Origin: UBA961 sp049317525
GTDB taxonomy: Bacteria > Bacteroidota > Ignavibacteria > Kapaibacteriales > UBA961
Direction of reading: 5' to 3'
DNA length: 51,239 nucleotides
Assembly: GCA_049317525.1 (NCBI GenBank)
Contig: JBMOIC010000019.1
Coordinates: forward strand, 1-51,239
Below the pieces are notes generated by a model. It had not been told where the DNA came from, did not search any database, and was given only the letters and a program-made list of their open reading frames with translations. Positions 8,160-16,775 of the stretch are shown in pieces. Each line of letters begins with the position of its first letter. Position 1 is the first letter of the stretch. Position numbers and translations under genes: made by a program.

Positions 8160-9923
8160 TTAAGGTGAATAGTGTTGATCAATATATTCTAATTGACTGT
8201 ATTCACCTGGTTTATGTATAGTTTTTGTATGAGAATGAGAAATTACTGATACAAATTCCTGTATCAATTGGTCTAAATCTTTATGTTCAGCATAGAGAAT
8301 ATGAGCTGAATTATTATGCCTATGTATCCACGAAGTGATTATTTGAATTTCGTCTACTTCAAATGGATCCATTCGATGAACTCTATCATCAATTGGGATA
8401 GTAATATCAGTATAATATAATTCTTCTATCTTCATCAATAATTTTGTTGTATCTGCTTTACGGCCTATAATTTCTTGATGAGCTAATTTGCCGCTTCGAA
8501 TAAAGAATACCTCAACTGATTTGTCTCTTGGATTTGCCTCGATAATGATTATGGTATTATTATGAGTTACAGACGTAGAAACTTCAGCACGGCGATCAAA
8601 TAGTCTTTTTAATTCATTTAATCTATTTCTAAGTATTGCAGCAGACTCAAATCTTAATGCTTCTGCTTCAGATTGCATTTCTTCATCAAGCTTTGTTAAA
8701 AGCCCTCCTGTAGATCCACTCAAAAATCTTCGTGCTCTTTCAACTTCTTTTGCATACTCTTCTTTGCTTTGTATTAAAGCACAAGGAGCTCCACATCGTT
8801 TAATTTGATAATAAAAACAAGGCTGTTTTTCTATCGATGGTTGCAATACTTCTGTACATTGCCTTAAACCAAATGATTTATAAACGGTTTCAACAACTTC
8901 ACGGGCAAGTGTGCCACTTCGAAATGGCCCAAAATATTCTGCTCCATCTGTTCCAATCGAAGAACTCCATTCTAATCTTGGAAATTCATCCTGAGATGAT
9001 AATCGTAAGAATGGAAAACGTCTGAACTTTTTACTAGCAGTATTAAATTGTGGCTTTACTCTTTTAATTTCTTTTGATTCTAATAATAAAGCAGCTAATT
9101 CAGTTCCTGTTGTTTCATATTCTACATGATAAACTTGTTTTACCATCCTTGCAATTTTTTGAGGATGCTGAGCCCCTGGCTGAAAATAGCCACGAACCCT
9201 TTCTCTTAAGCTTTTTGCTTTTCCGATATAAAGAATATGGCCATCTTTATCCAACATTCTATATACACCAGGTTCTTCGGGTAATGATTTAAGCGTAGTT
9301 TCAACTCTTTTTATTGCTGCTGGAGAAGTATGAAATTGTTCTATTCTCTTATTCTGAAATCGTAATAATTCATCTACTGATTCTATATCGTGTTCATTTT
9401 CTAGTATTTCTAAAAAATGAAGAAGAAATAAAGCCGTAGCCTTTGCATCACCTAAAGCACGATGCCTATTTTTTATCATAATATTAAAATGTGAAGCAAC
9501 AGCACCAACATTTTTTTTAAGATGCAATGGTAAGATTCGTCTTGCAAGTTTGCATGTACATAATTGTGGAATGAGCGGAATATTAAGTCTTAGCCTTCTA
9601 AAGCTATTTTGAACAAAATTCCAATCAAAACTGACATTATGCGCCGCAAAAATTGCATTTGGCATAGATAAAAACTCTAATACTTGTGGCATTATCTCTT
9701 TATCTTCAGGGGCTGTGGCTGTCATTACATTGCTAATACCCGTCATTTGTTCAATAAATGGCGGTATAAATTGATGTGGATTAATTAATTCAGAAAACTC
9801 TCTGACAATTTCTCCACCTTGTATAACAACACATGCGATTTCAATGATTCTATGATGTTCAGGGTCATGCCCTGTTGTTTCAACATCTATTACTATAATT
9901 GGGGATTCCCAATATGATTTCAT
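8160..9923 (-). CDS. DEDDh exonuclease fused to UvrC-like GIY-YIG nuclease
   Basis: This 587-residue protein joins two nucleases. Residues 1-180 form a DnaQ/epsilon-type 3'-5' exonuclease with DVETTG at 13-18 (Exo I), HNVSFD (Exo II) and HRALGDA (Exo III, DEDDh). From about 215 a GIY-YIG domain follows (PGVYRML and LYIGKAKSLRERV), then the UvrC cysteine cluster ending CFYYQIKRCGAPC near 378 and a UvrB-binding UVR-like helix pair at about 400-440. The C-terminal RNase H-like half and helix-hairpin-helix domain of full UvrC are missing, so only the 3' incision is expected, as for E. coli Cho. Similar epsilon/UvrC fusions are known from Actinobacteria and Bacteroidota. Likely role: a repair nuclease, possibly damage incision plus trimming. 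Confidence 0.85.
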   Translation of the reverse strand: MKSYWESPIIVIDVETTGHDPEHHRIIEIACVVIQGGEIVREFSELINPHQFIPPFIEQMTGISNVMTATAPEDKEIMPQVLEFLSMPNAIFAAHNVSFDWNFVQNSFRRLRLNIPLIPQLCTCKLARRILPLHLKKNVGAVASHFNIMIKNRHRALGDAKATALFLLHFLEILENEHDIESVDELLRFQNKRIEQFHTSPAAIKRVETTLKSLPEEPGVYRMLDKDGHILYIGKAKSLRERVRGYFQPGAQHPQKIARMVKQVYHVEYETTGTELAALLLESKEIKRVKPQFNTASKKFRRFPFLRLSSQDEFPRLEWSSSIGTDGAEYFGPFRSGTLAREVVETVYKSFGLRQCTEVLQPSIEKQPCFYYQIKRCGAPCALIQSKEEYAKEVERARRFLSGSTGGLLTKLDEEMQSEAEALRFESAAILRNRLNELKRLFDRRAEVSTSVTHNNTIIIIEANPRDKSVEVFFIRSGKLAHQEIIGRKADTTKLLMKIEELYYTDITIPIDDRVHRMDPFEVDEIQIITSWIHRHNNSAHILYAEHKDLDQLIQEFVSVISHSHTKTIHKPGEYSQLEYIDQHYSP

Positions 9924-9967
9924 TATAATGTCTTTCCGGGGATAAACCCCATATAGGCGTATTTTCT

Positions 9968-11539
9968 TTATCTATTAATGATAATTGGATAAGATACGTA
10001 TTGATTTTGTAATTGTATAGCAAGTATATACATGCCATTTGATAATGAATTCCAAGTATAGTTCATACTATTATTATATACCATACTAGGACTAATTTGT
10101 TCACTAGAAATCGAATATAATATAGCAGACTGCAATGTACTTGGTGCAGATAAGTGCAATGATTGCTGATTTGATGAAACTGAAATATTCTGTGAAATTC
10201 CAATATCGTTTTGTACATCACTGATTGTAATTGTTCCGGTTCCTGATAAAGCGATGTGATTACTAGAACTTGCATTATTAATTGTAGTACATTGAAAATC
10301 TGTATTTCTTTTACCCGCTTTTGTAGGCTTAAATACTAGTTCTAATGTGAAGGTTTTGCCTGGATCTATCACAATTTTACCAGGTGAATTTTTTACATAA
10401 TAATCTAAAGAGTCAGATCCACTCATTTTGTATCCAGTAATAGAAACTGGCAAATCACCGGCATTAGAAAGAATTACTGGCAATATAGATTCTTTACCAA
10501 CTTCTGTTTCATTAAATTCTAATGAACTTGTACTTGTTGATAAAAGACCTACTGGTGAAGGATTAGACCGAAATACTCCAGTTATGGTAGCTGCCAATAA
10601 TCTACCATTTGAATCTAGTGCTAATGAATTAATCACAGTGCTTTTCATACCTGTAATAACTTGCGCCCATGTTTTTCCATTATCCTTTGATATATATCCA
10701 CCTTCTCCATTTACTCCAACAAATAAAGTACCATCAGTGGTACCTATTACAGATAAAACCGGAATAATGCTACGTCCATCACCAAAGTAAGGAATCCAAT
10801 CTATGCCATTCATAGTTTTAAATGCACCATATTGTGAACCAGCAGCTAAACTGCCATCAGGCATAATTCCAAAATCTTTAGTTGATAAAAAATATACCCC
10901 TGCATCTGCATCTTTCCATGTAGCACCATCATCTGTAGATCGAAATATGCCCTCTCCTTCAATGGCTGAATATAATCCAGTAGTATGTTTTTGTACCGCA
11001 TTTGCAATACCTTTAGGCAAACCTTTATTAGATGAAAACCATGTAGCACCGTCATCTGTAGATTTATATATTCCTATATCGGAAGCAACAAATATAGATC
11101 CTTCTTCAGAGGCATGAATTTTACCAGCTCTGATATTTGGATAACTTAATTTTTCAAACTTTACTCCATTATCAGTAGAGCCAAGCAACCAATTTGAATC
11201 TATTCCACCAATAGTTCTATTCATTACAGCAATGATTTTTCCGGTTTTTGTAATGCAGAAACTTAGGCAATGTGAATACCAAGAAGAACCACCACTTTGC
11301 GTCCATGTTTTACCAGTATCTACAGACCTATAAATACCTGCACCATCGCTAGTTCCTGCTAAATATGCCCCATCCTTTGTTACAAGAATGCAATTTGTAG
11401 GAACTACTGCCCCAGCATCAAATGGAAACTTAGAAGTTTGAGACCAGTAAATTTCCTGTGCATATATTGAATCGGATAATCCAAAACCAAATAGCAATGC
11501 AAAACAGAAGAAAGAATAAACAGAAAAAAGGAATTTCAT
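9968..11539 (-). CDS. Secreted BNR/Ycf48-like beta-propeller protein with type IX-like tail
   Basis: The 523-residue product starts with a signal peptide (cleavage near SIYAQ). Residues 30-325 are a propeller built of repeats of the form GxYRSxDxGxTW (for example YRSVDTGKTW, YKSTDDGATW, FRSTDDGATW), as in BNR/sialidase-type and Ycf48 proteins. Residues 335-440 form an ASPM/SPD-2/Hydin-like beta-sandwich (SNAGDLPVSITG, then IDPGKTFTLELVFKP). The last 75 residues form a strand-rich tail ending in SNGMYILAIQLQN, like type IX sorting domains. The propeller is not itself evidence of sialidase activity, since no catalytic Arg triad or FRIP motif is visible. It is probably a cell-surface or released binding protein. 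Confidence 0.75.
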   Translation of the reverse strand: MKFLFSVYSFFCFALLFGFGLSDSIYAQEIYWSQTSKFPFDAGAVVPTNCILVTKDGAYLAGTSDGAGIYRSVDTGKTWTQSGGSSWYSHCLSFCITKTGKIIAVMNRTIGGIDSNWLLGSTDNGVKFEKLSYPNIRAGKIHASEEGSIFVASDIGIYKSTDDGATWFSSNKGLPKGIANAVQKHTTGLYSAIEGEGIFRSTDDGATWKDADAGVYFLSTKDFGIMPDGSLAAGSQYGAFKTMNGIDWIPYFGDGRSIIPVLSVIGTTDGTLFVGVNGEGGYISKDNGKTWAQVITGMKSTVINSLALDSNGRLLAATITGVFRSNPSPVGLLSTSTSSLEFNETEVGKESILPVILSNAGDLPVSITGYKMSGSDSLDYYVKNSPGKIVIDPGKTFTLELVFKPTKAGKRNTDFQCTTINNASSSNHIALSGTGTITISDVQNDIGISQNISVSSNQQSLHLSAPSTLQSAILYSISSEQISPSMVYNNSMNYTWNSLSNGMYILAIQLQNQYVSYPIIINR

Positions 11540-11747
11540 AAATATCTCAAGTGGATGAAGTCAAATCAAAATCAAGTAAATGATTATAAAGCACATAAAG
11601 CGTGAAAGAGGGAATAATAAGAAAAGGTTAATTTCTTAGTTGAACCAAATAATATACTGGCTGCATAAGTATATTTTTATTCATCAAAAATAAGAAAGAA
11701 TAGCTTTAATATTTTCCTTTTTTAAAGTAAAAGTGAAGTTTTAGTGT

Positions 11748-12401
11748 TTATTCTTCTACTTTAAGTCCTCTTGCTTTATAAAAGTTAATATATAGTTGAT
11801 TTTGGAGTGAATTCTTGGGTTCTAAACAATTCACTATCGTTATCGATCCTAAGCTTCTATTTCTGATATCAAGATATTCTGCAATATGGCTCATTCGTTT
11901 TTTTAAGCTATTTGTATCGATATTTGGGGCAGATCCAAGAATATACAATCTTGTTGGTAATTTGTCTGATGTTATGATATCTACAACCTTTGAATGTAAT
12001 AGATTTTGAATTTCAATATCAGCTTCAACAGATCTTTTGGATGCTGTATCAATAAGTCTTCTAAATTCATCGGCTGATGTACAATGTTTGTAAACTGCTG
12101 TTCCACCAATCACCATTTTGATTCTTATAGAATCTGCGCCAATTTCTTTTTTTATTGATTTAGAAATTGAATCTGCCCGATTGGCAGAAATTGGAGATAA
12201 AACAATTGCATATACGGCTCGGATTTTAGGTATTTTTCTTTTGGCTAATACTTCACTTTTTTTAGGTAAATGTCTATATACTAATCCTAGAATTCCCCCA
12301 GATAATCCTAATACAAAAAGAAATATATAGATGGCTTTCCATCCCCATTTGGGTTTTGGTATATATTGTCCATGCTCGTCAGGTTCAGGGTTCTGATTCA
12401 T
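11748..12401 (-). CDS. Membrane-anchored protein of unknown function
   Basis: I use the ATG at 12401, giving 217 residues. A longer frame from 12443 would include the predicted promoter element at 12441-12448 and so is unlikely. A hydrophilic, proline-rich N-terminus (PEPDEHGQYIPKPKWGWK) is followed by one membrane helix at about 23-42, then about 170 soluble residues presumably in the periplasm. I see no recognisable catalytic motif. The soluble part contains repeated alternations such as IRAVYAIVLSPIS and TRLYILGSAPN that look like an alpha/beta fold. The gene is divergent from the thioesterase gene. Confidence 0.6.
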   Translation of the reverse strand: MNQNPEPDEHGQYIPKPKWGWKAIYIFLFVLGLSGGILGLVYRHLPKKSEVLAKRKIPKIRAVYAIVLSPISANRADSISKSIKKEIGADSIRIKMVIGGTAVYKHCTSADEFRRLIDTASKRSVEADIEIQNLLHSKVVDIITSDKLPTRLYILGSAPNIDTNSLKKRMSHIAEYLDIRNRSLGSITIVNCLEPKNSLQNQLYINFYKARGLKVEE

Positions 12402-12440
12402 AATTGATAATATTTGTATAGTATATTGATGTTTTATGTG

Positions 12441-12475
12441 CAAATCTAATCAAATCGCAAACACCATTTTACAAA
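12441..12475 (-). promoter_or_regulatory. Bacteroidota-type promoter for the gene ending at 11748
   Basis: Read on the minus strand, TAGATTTG (complement of 12441-12448) matches TAnnTTTG exactly. A TTTG (complement of 12472-12475) lies 23 bases upstream, at the long end of the accepted spacing. It leaves a leader of about 35 bases before the ATG at 12401. Confidence 0.5.
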
Positions 12476-12482
12476 CACAATT

Positions 12483-12513
12483 TCTGCTTTTAAAAACAAG
12501 TAATGTATTTTTG
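12483..12513 (+). promoter_or_regulatory. Bacteroidota-type promoter for the thioesterase operon
   Basis: TATTTTTG at 12506-12513 matches TAnnTTTG exactly, and TCTG (one mismatch from TTTG) lies 19 bases upstream at 12483-12486. The element sits across the first in-frame ATG at 12503, which argues that translation begins downstream at the GTG at 12536. Confidence 0.5.
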
Positions 12514-12535
12514 CTTATTAATCCATGGATACAAT

Positions 12536-13000
12536 GTGAATACAAAAACATTAAAACAAGCAATAGAAATTCCATCTATAGCTATAAAAGTACAAGAAAG
12601 AATACGATGGAGTGATTTAGACGCTGCCGGAATATTGTATTTCGGAAATTATATCAGGCTTTTTGAAATTGGAGAAACAGAATTATTTCGTGCTGCTGGA
12701 CATCCATATTCTAATAAACAATTTGATGAATTAGGTATTTGGATGCTTAGAGTTCAGTTTAATTGTACATTTCTTAGTTCAGGATATATCGATGATTTGC
12801 TATCAATTTATGTGTGGATTTCACATATAGGCGGAGCATCCATGGATATACAGTTTGTGATATGTAGAGATTCTACAATGTTAGGACACGGTATATGTAC
12901 TATTGTTTCTACAGATAGACAAACTAAAAAAGCTAAAAGAATTCCAGAAAGTCTTAGAAATGGCCTTAACCCTTTTATTTTTAATCATGGTATTCAATGA
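12536..13000 (+). CDS. Acyl-CoA thioesterase, hotdog fold (YbgC/FadM type)
   Basis: The protein has about 154 residues from a GTG at 12536 preceded by GGA; an ATG at 12503 would add 11 residues but overlaps the predicted promoter. The 4HBT hallmark RIRWSDLDAAGILYFGNY carries the catalytic-type Asp of the YbgC family (D-x-D-x-x-G-x-x-Y/F), followed by LGIWMLRVQ and a late strand (ASMDIQFVICRD) that fit the hotdog sheet. It hydrolyses acyl-CoA thioesters in the cytosol; chain length cannot be told from sequence. Its stop overlaps the next start as ATGA, so the two are co-translated. Confidence 0.82.
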   Translation: MNTKTLKQAIEIPSIAIKVQERIRWSDLDAAGILYFGNYIRLFEIGETELFRAAGHPYSNKQFDELGIWMLRVQFNCTFLSSGYIDDLLSIYVWISHIGGASMDIQFVICRDSTMLGHGICTIVSTDRQTKKAKRIPESLRNGLNPFIFNHGIQ

Positions 13001-13653
13001 AAAAAATATTGCTAGCAGGATCTTCTGGATTGATTGGCCGTGAAATTATTGCTTTAGCTTCTGATTATGATATACAATTAACTGCTCTGTTTAGATCTAC
13101 CCCTCAGTTTGATATAGCAGATTCTATTAATCAAGTAATTATAAGCGATTGGCACAATAAAGAATTAATGCTTGATATGATGAAAGATCATGATGAATTG
13201 ATCTGTACAATTGGTACTACAATTCATAAAGCAGGTTCCAAAAAAGCCTTTGAAGATACCGATATTGGAATTGTTAGACTTCTTGCTGACCATGCATTTC
13301 AATTAGATTATCATGGATTTCATTTGGTGTCTTCTATTGGCGCAGATGCTTGTTCTTCTAATTTTTATTTACAATGTAAAGGGAAAGCAGAGAACGCTGT
13401 TTTATCTCACAATTTTGATGCAATTACTATTATGAGGCCTTCTTTATTATTAGGGAACAGAACAGAATATAGATTTGGAGAAAAAGTTGCAATGTACTTT
13501 TTTAAGCTATTCTCATGGTTATTTTTAGGGAAATATAAACGATATAAACCAATTAATGCTTCAGTTATTGCTTCTTGTCTACTAAAACGCGCAGAATCAA
13601 ATGAACATATTAATATTACATTAGAATCTGATGAAATCTTTAGTGTTCAATAA
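12997..13653 (+). CDS. NAD(P)-binding Rossmann protein (atypical SDR)
   Basis: This 218-residue protein begins with the nucleotide-binding motif AGSSGLIGRE (GxxGxxG at about 8-14). An HLVSSIGA strand and a YxxxK-type site (YLQCKGKAE) follow, and then IMRPSLLLGNR, the sequence seen in extended or atypical short-chain dehydrogenases of the HTATIP2/YwnB group. It is probably a cytosolic oxidoreductase or NADPH-sensing protein. The substrate is unknown. It is coupled to the thioesterase gene by an ATGA overlap, which suggests a shared fatty-acid or acyl-CoA setting but does not prove it. Confidence 0.75.
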   Translation: MKKILLAGSSGLIGREIIALASDYDIQLTALFRSTPQFDIADSINQVIISDWHNKELMLDMMKDHDELICTIGTTIHKAGSKKAFEDTDIGIVRLLADHAFQLDYHGFHLVSSIGADACSSNFYLQCKGKAENAVLSHNFDAITIMRPSLLLGNRTEYRFGEKVAMYFFKLFSWLFLGKYKRYKPINASVIASCLLKRAESNEHINITLESDEIFSVQ

Positions 13654-13920
13654 GCTATAGATATGATACTGAATATTAAATAAAATCTAAAAATAACTTC
13701 GTATAATATATTCCCTTATCAGCTACATAAGTAAATTTTGCCGGATTCTTAGAAATCACTGCATTCACATATTTGTAAATGATTATGAACATGTAATTGT
13801 ATTCCAAAGTGCAATGCTTCTCATGAACAAAGTTTTAAGGTATTTTGAAGATTGCTCTATGTGAAATTTCTGTGGATTTTGTACATTGTATTGTAATCAT
13901 TATAAACAGAATAACTATAT

Positions 13921-16164
13921 ATGAAAATGCTTGCCGATATAGCAGAAGATTCGATGGGTACCAATCCCGAGGAAGACCTTAGGGTACTGCTAGAGGCATG
14001 CAGATTAAGCTTACATAAATTAGATGAAGATCTTATAGAAAGAGCTTTCCGTTTTTGTGTGGACATACATAAAAATGATGTGAGAGCAGATGGAAAGCCA
14101 TATTACACTCATTTATTGGCAGTTGCTCTCATTGTAGTTAGAGAAATTCCATTAGATGATATTTCTGTTGCAGCTGCATTATTACATGATACCGTCGAAG
14201 ACCACGAACCTAGGGTGTCTTTAGAAGATATTAGAAAACAATTCGGTAATAAAATAGCTGAAATTGTAGATGGTGTTACCAAGATAAAAGACATTTCTAA
14301 AAGCAAAGAAATAACACGCGCCGAAAGCTATAGAAAACTCTTACTTTCTTTGATTGACGATATTAGAGTAATATTAATCAAGTTTGCCGATAGACTTCAT
14401 AATATGCGTACTCTAGAGTATTTATCTGAAGACAGAAAGAAGAGAATTGCTTTGGAAACACTTGAAATTTATGCTCCATTTGCGCATAGATTTGGCTTAG
14501 GAACAATAAAGTGGGAATTAGAAGATCTTTCCTTTAAATATTTAAATAGAGAACAATATGATGCTGTAAAAACTGGCCTAAAAAGTACCAGGCAAGAACG
14601 CGAGGATTTCATTTCTAAATTTATAGATCCAATCGCTATACGCCTAAAAGAAAACAATATAAAATTTGATATCTCTGGCAGACCCAAGCATATTTATTCG
14701 ATTTATAATAAAATGCGAGTGCGTGAAAGAGAGTTGGATGAATTATATGATCTTTTTGCAATTCGTATCATTTTAAATACTGATGATAAGAATGAATGCT
14801 TTTTTGTTTATGGCCTAGTTTCTGAAATCTATATGCCAGTTCCAGAACGATTCAAAGATTATATATCTGTTCCCAAAAAAAATAATTATCAATCATTACA
14901 TACAACAGTTATTGCTGGTGATGGCAAAAGAGTAGAAGTTCAAATAAGAACTAAATCTATGCATGAAATTGCTGAAAAAGGTGTTGCAGCCCATTTTAAT
15001 TATAAACAACAATCTTTGGGAAAGAATTTTACTTTTGGAGGTAAAGATTTAGAAGAATGGGCTAATTGGATGAAGGAAATTTTTACTAATGGAAATGTTG
15101 GGGATGAAGATGTTCAACAATTATTAGAAAGCTTTAAACTAAATTTATATCAGCAAGAAATTCAAGTGTTTACTCCACAAGGTGAATTGCGTGTTTTACC
15201 AATTAAATCCACTCCAGTTGACTTTGCTTTCGAGATTCATTCAGCAATCGGTTTGCATTGTATTGGCGCTAAAGTAAATGGACGTATCGTATCGCTAGAT
15301 TATAAATTGCAAAATGGTGAACAAGTAGAAATTATTACTTCCAAAAATCAAAACCCAAATAGAGATTGGGAACGATTTATTGTTACCCACAAAGCAAAAC
15401 AAGGCATAAGAAAACACCTAAATGAAGAAAAAAGAACACTTACTGCAGAAGGTAAAGAACTGTGGGATAGAAAAATAAAAAAACATAATCTGCATATTGA
15501 TGACGATATGCTAGAAAAGATTTTACAAACATTGAAGTTTGAAAATAAAGGTGACTTCTATTTTAAACTTGGTAATAATGAAGCAAATGTAGACTTAAAT
15601 ATTGCTCTTATTAAAGAAAGGTTAAAGCCCGGAGCAAAAGATCCAGACCAATTAACGTCGGTACCTAAACAAGAAACAATCCTTAAAACAGTAAGAGAAA
15701 GTTCTAATGGAATCTTTGTAATTGGTAGCAAAGGTGCCTCATCTTCTATTGCATATGATTATGCAAAATGCTGCAACCCCGTTCCCGGTGACCATATAAT
15801 GGGAATTGTTGCAACAGGGTCTGCTATCAAAGTACATCGAAAAACATGTAAAAATTTGATAGACTTACAAGATAAAATTCAGGGCAGAATTGTCCAACTT
15901 CAGTGGGCATCGGTTCAACAAGGTGAATTTATTACAGCCATTAAACTAGAAGGTGATGATAGGCCAGGACTTTTACACGAAGTTACGAATGCAATAGTTG
16001 GATTTAATAATACAAATATTCGAAGTGTCAATATTCATGCAGTAGGTTCAGAGTTTAAAGGAATTGTTACTGTTTTTGTAAAAAATACAGATCATCTTCA
16101 CCGTCTTTTCGAAAAAGTGAGAAAAGTAAATGGAATTACTACCATCGATCGTTATGAAGGTTGA
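13921..16164 (+). CDS. rel: Bifunctional (p)ppGpp synthetase/hydrolase (Rel/SpoT)
   Basis: At 747 residues this is a full-length long RSH enzyme. The HD hydrolase domain has HLLAVALIV and the HDTVED motif (89-94), and later FADRLHNMRT. The synthetase domain (about 230-350) has GRPKHIYSIYNKM and FKDYISVPKKNNYQSLHTT. The TGS domain (about 413-475) begins IQVFTPQGE. The zinc-finger/RIS region has CCNPVPGDH near 616 and a C-terminal ACT domain covers about 669-747 (GDDRPGLLHEV). Both catalytic sites look intact, so it should make and destroy (p)ppGpp in response to starvation. The 267-base region upstream presumably holds its promoter, though no clear TAnnTTTG element is seen. Confidence 0.95.
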   Translation: MKMLADIAEDSMGTNPEEDLRVLLEACRLSLHKLDEDLIERAFRFCVDIHKNDVRADGKPYYTHLLAVALIVVREIPLDDISVAAALLHDTVEDHEPRVSLEDIRKQFGNKIAEIVDGVTKIKDISKSKEITRAESYRKLLLSLIDDIRVILIKFADRLHNMRTLEYLSEDRKKRIALETLEIYAPFAHRFGLGTIKWELEDLSFKYLNREQYDAVKTGLKSTRQEREDFISKFIDPIAIRLKENNIKFDISGRPKHIYSIYNKMRVRERELDELYDLFAIRIILNTDDKNECFFVYGLVSEIYMPVPERFKDYISVPKKNNYQSLHTTVIAGDGKRVEVQIRTKSMHEIAEKGVAAHFNYKQQSLGKNFTFGGKDLEEWANWMKEIFTNGNVGDEDVQQLLESFKLNLYQQEIQVFTPQGELRVLPIKSTPVDFAFEIHSAIGLHCIGAKVNGRIVSLDYKLQNGEQVEIITSKNQNPNRDWERFIVTHKAKQGIRKHLNEEKRTLTAEGKELWDRKIKKHNLHIDDDMLEKILQTLKFENKGDFYFKLGNNEANVDLNIALIKERLKPGAKDPDQLTSVPKQETILKTVRESSNGIFVIGSKGASSSIAYDYAKCCNPVPGDHIMGIVATGSAIKVHRKTCKNLIDLQDKIQGRIVQLQWASVQQGEFITAIKLEGDDRPGLLHEVTNAIVGFNNTNIRSVNIHAVGSEFKGIVTVFVKNTDHLHRLFEKVRKVNGITTIDRYEG

Positions 16165-16229
16165 TTTTTATACATATTCTATTTAGTAGTTTAGCACAAT
16201 TCAATCATATTGTACTTAAAGGTAATATC

Positions 16230-16757
16230 ATGGCTATACAAGGCGCATTTAATTTTAAAAAGTGGATTGATGAACATCGCCATCTTCTTAAACCTCCTGT
16301 GGGTAATATCACCGTTTATCAGGACACAGAATTTATCGTTATGGTGGTTGGTGGGCCAAATTCAAGGAAAGATTATCACTATAATGAAGGCGAAGAATTT
16401 TTCTATCAATTAGAAGGAAATATTACCGTCAAAATTATTGAAGATGGTACACAAAGAGATATTCTCATTAATGAAGGTGATATCTTTTTATTGCCTCCTA
16501 AAACGCCACATTCGCCACAAAGAGCTGCAAATACTGTTGGATTAGTGATGGAGAGAAAAAGACTAGAACATGAACTAGATGGTTTTATGTGGTTCTGCGA
16601 ATCGTGCTCTTTTAAATTATATGAAGAATTTTTACCCGTTAAAGATATTGTGAAGCAATTACCACCCGTATTTGATCGTTTTTATTCTTCAATAGAAAAT
16701 AGAACATGCAAAAATTGTGGTAATATCATGCAACCACCACCACCAATTGTTCCATAA
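16230..16757 (+). CDS. nbaC: 3-hydroxyanthranilate 3,4-dioxygenase
   Basis: The enzyme opens the ring of 3-hydroxyanthranilate with O2 in the kynurenine route to quinolinate/NAD or in 2-nitrobenzoate/tryptophan catabolism. From the ATG at 16230 (AAAGG 7 bases upstream) it has 175 residues, the normal bacterial length; a start at 16161 would add 23 residues of no use. Cupin iron ligands are His50, Glu56 and His94, matching His51/Glu57/His95 of the Cupriavidus enzyme. The C-terminal rubredoxin-like iron site is present with Cys123, Cys126, Cys160 and Cys163. No other kynurenine-pathway gene lies in the window. It sits 65 bases after rel and 18 bases before coaX. Confidence 0.93.
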   Translation: MAIQGAFNFKKWIDEHRHLLKPPVGNITVYQDTEFIVMVVGGPNSRKDYHYNEGEEFFYQLEGNITVKIIEDGTQRDILINEGDIFLLPPKTPHSPQRAANTVGLVMERKRLEHELDGFMWFCESCSFKLYEEFLPVKDIVKQLPPVFDRFYSSIENRTCKNCGNIMQPPPPIVP

Positions 16758-16775
16758 TGTGTTGGAACTGTAGCA

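Noticed and set aside
9938..9950. GGGG-ATAAA-CCCC hairpin between the propeller gene and the exonuclease-UvrC gene
   Set aside because: A four-base stem without a T tract is too weak to call a terminator.
10428..11117. Two plus-strand frames of 120 and 104 residues opposite the propeller gene
   Set aside because: Both are shadows of the repeated minus-strand propeller motifs and have no start signals or family pattern.
9968..11539. Sialidase activity for the BNR-repeat protein
   Set aside because: Asp-box-like repeats are present but no FRIP motif or arginine triad, so only a propeller is supported.
13693..13705. Exact 13-base match to one loxP arm (ATAACTTCGTATA)
   Set aside because: The second arm is absent: the 8 bases after the arm are followed by CCTTATCAGC instead of the inverted arm. 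A single half-site in AT-rich intergenic DNA is best explained by chance, and no Cre-like gene is present.
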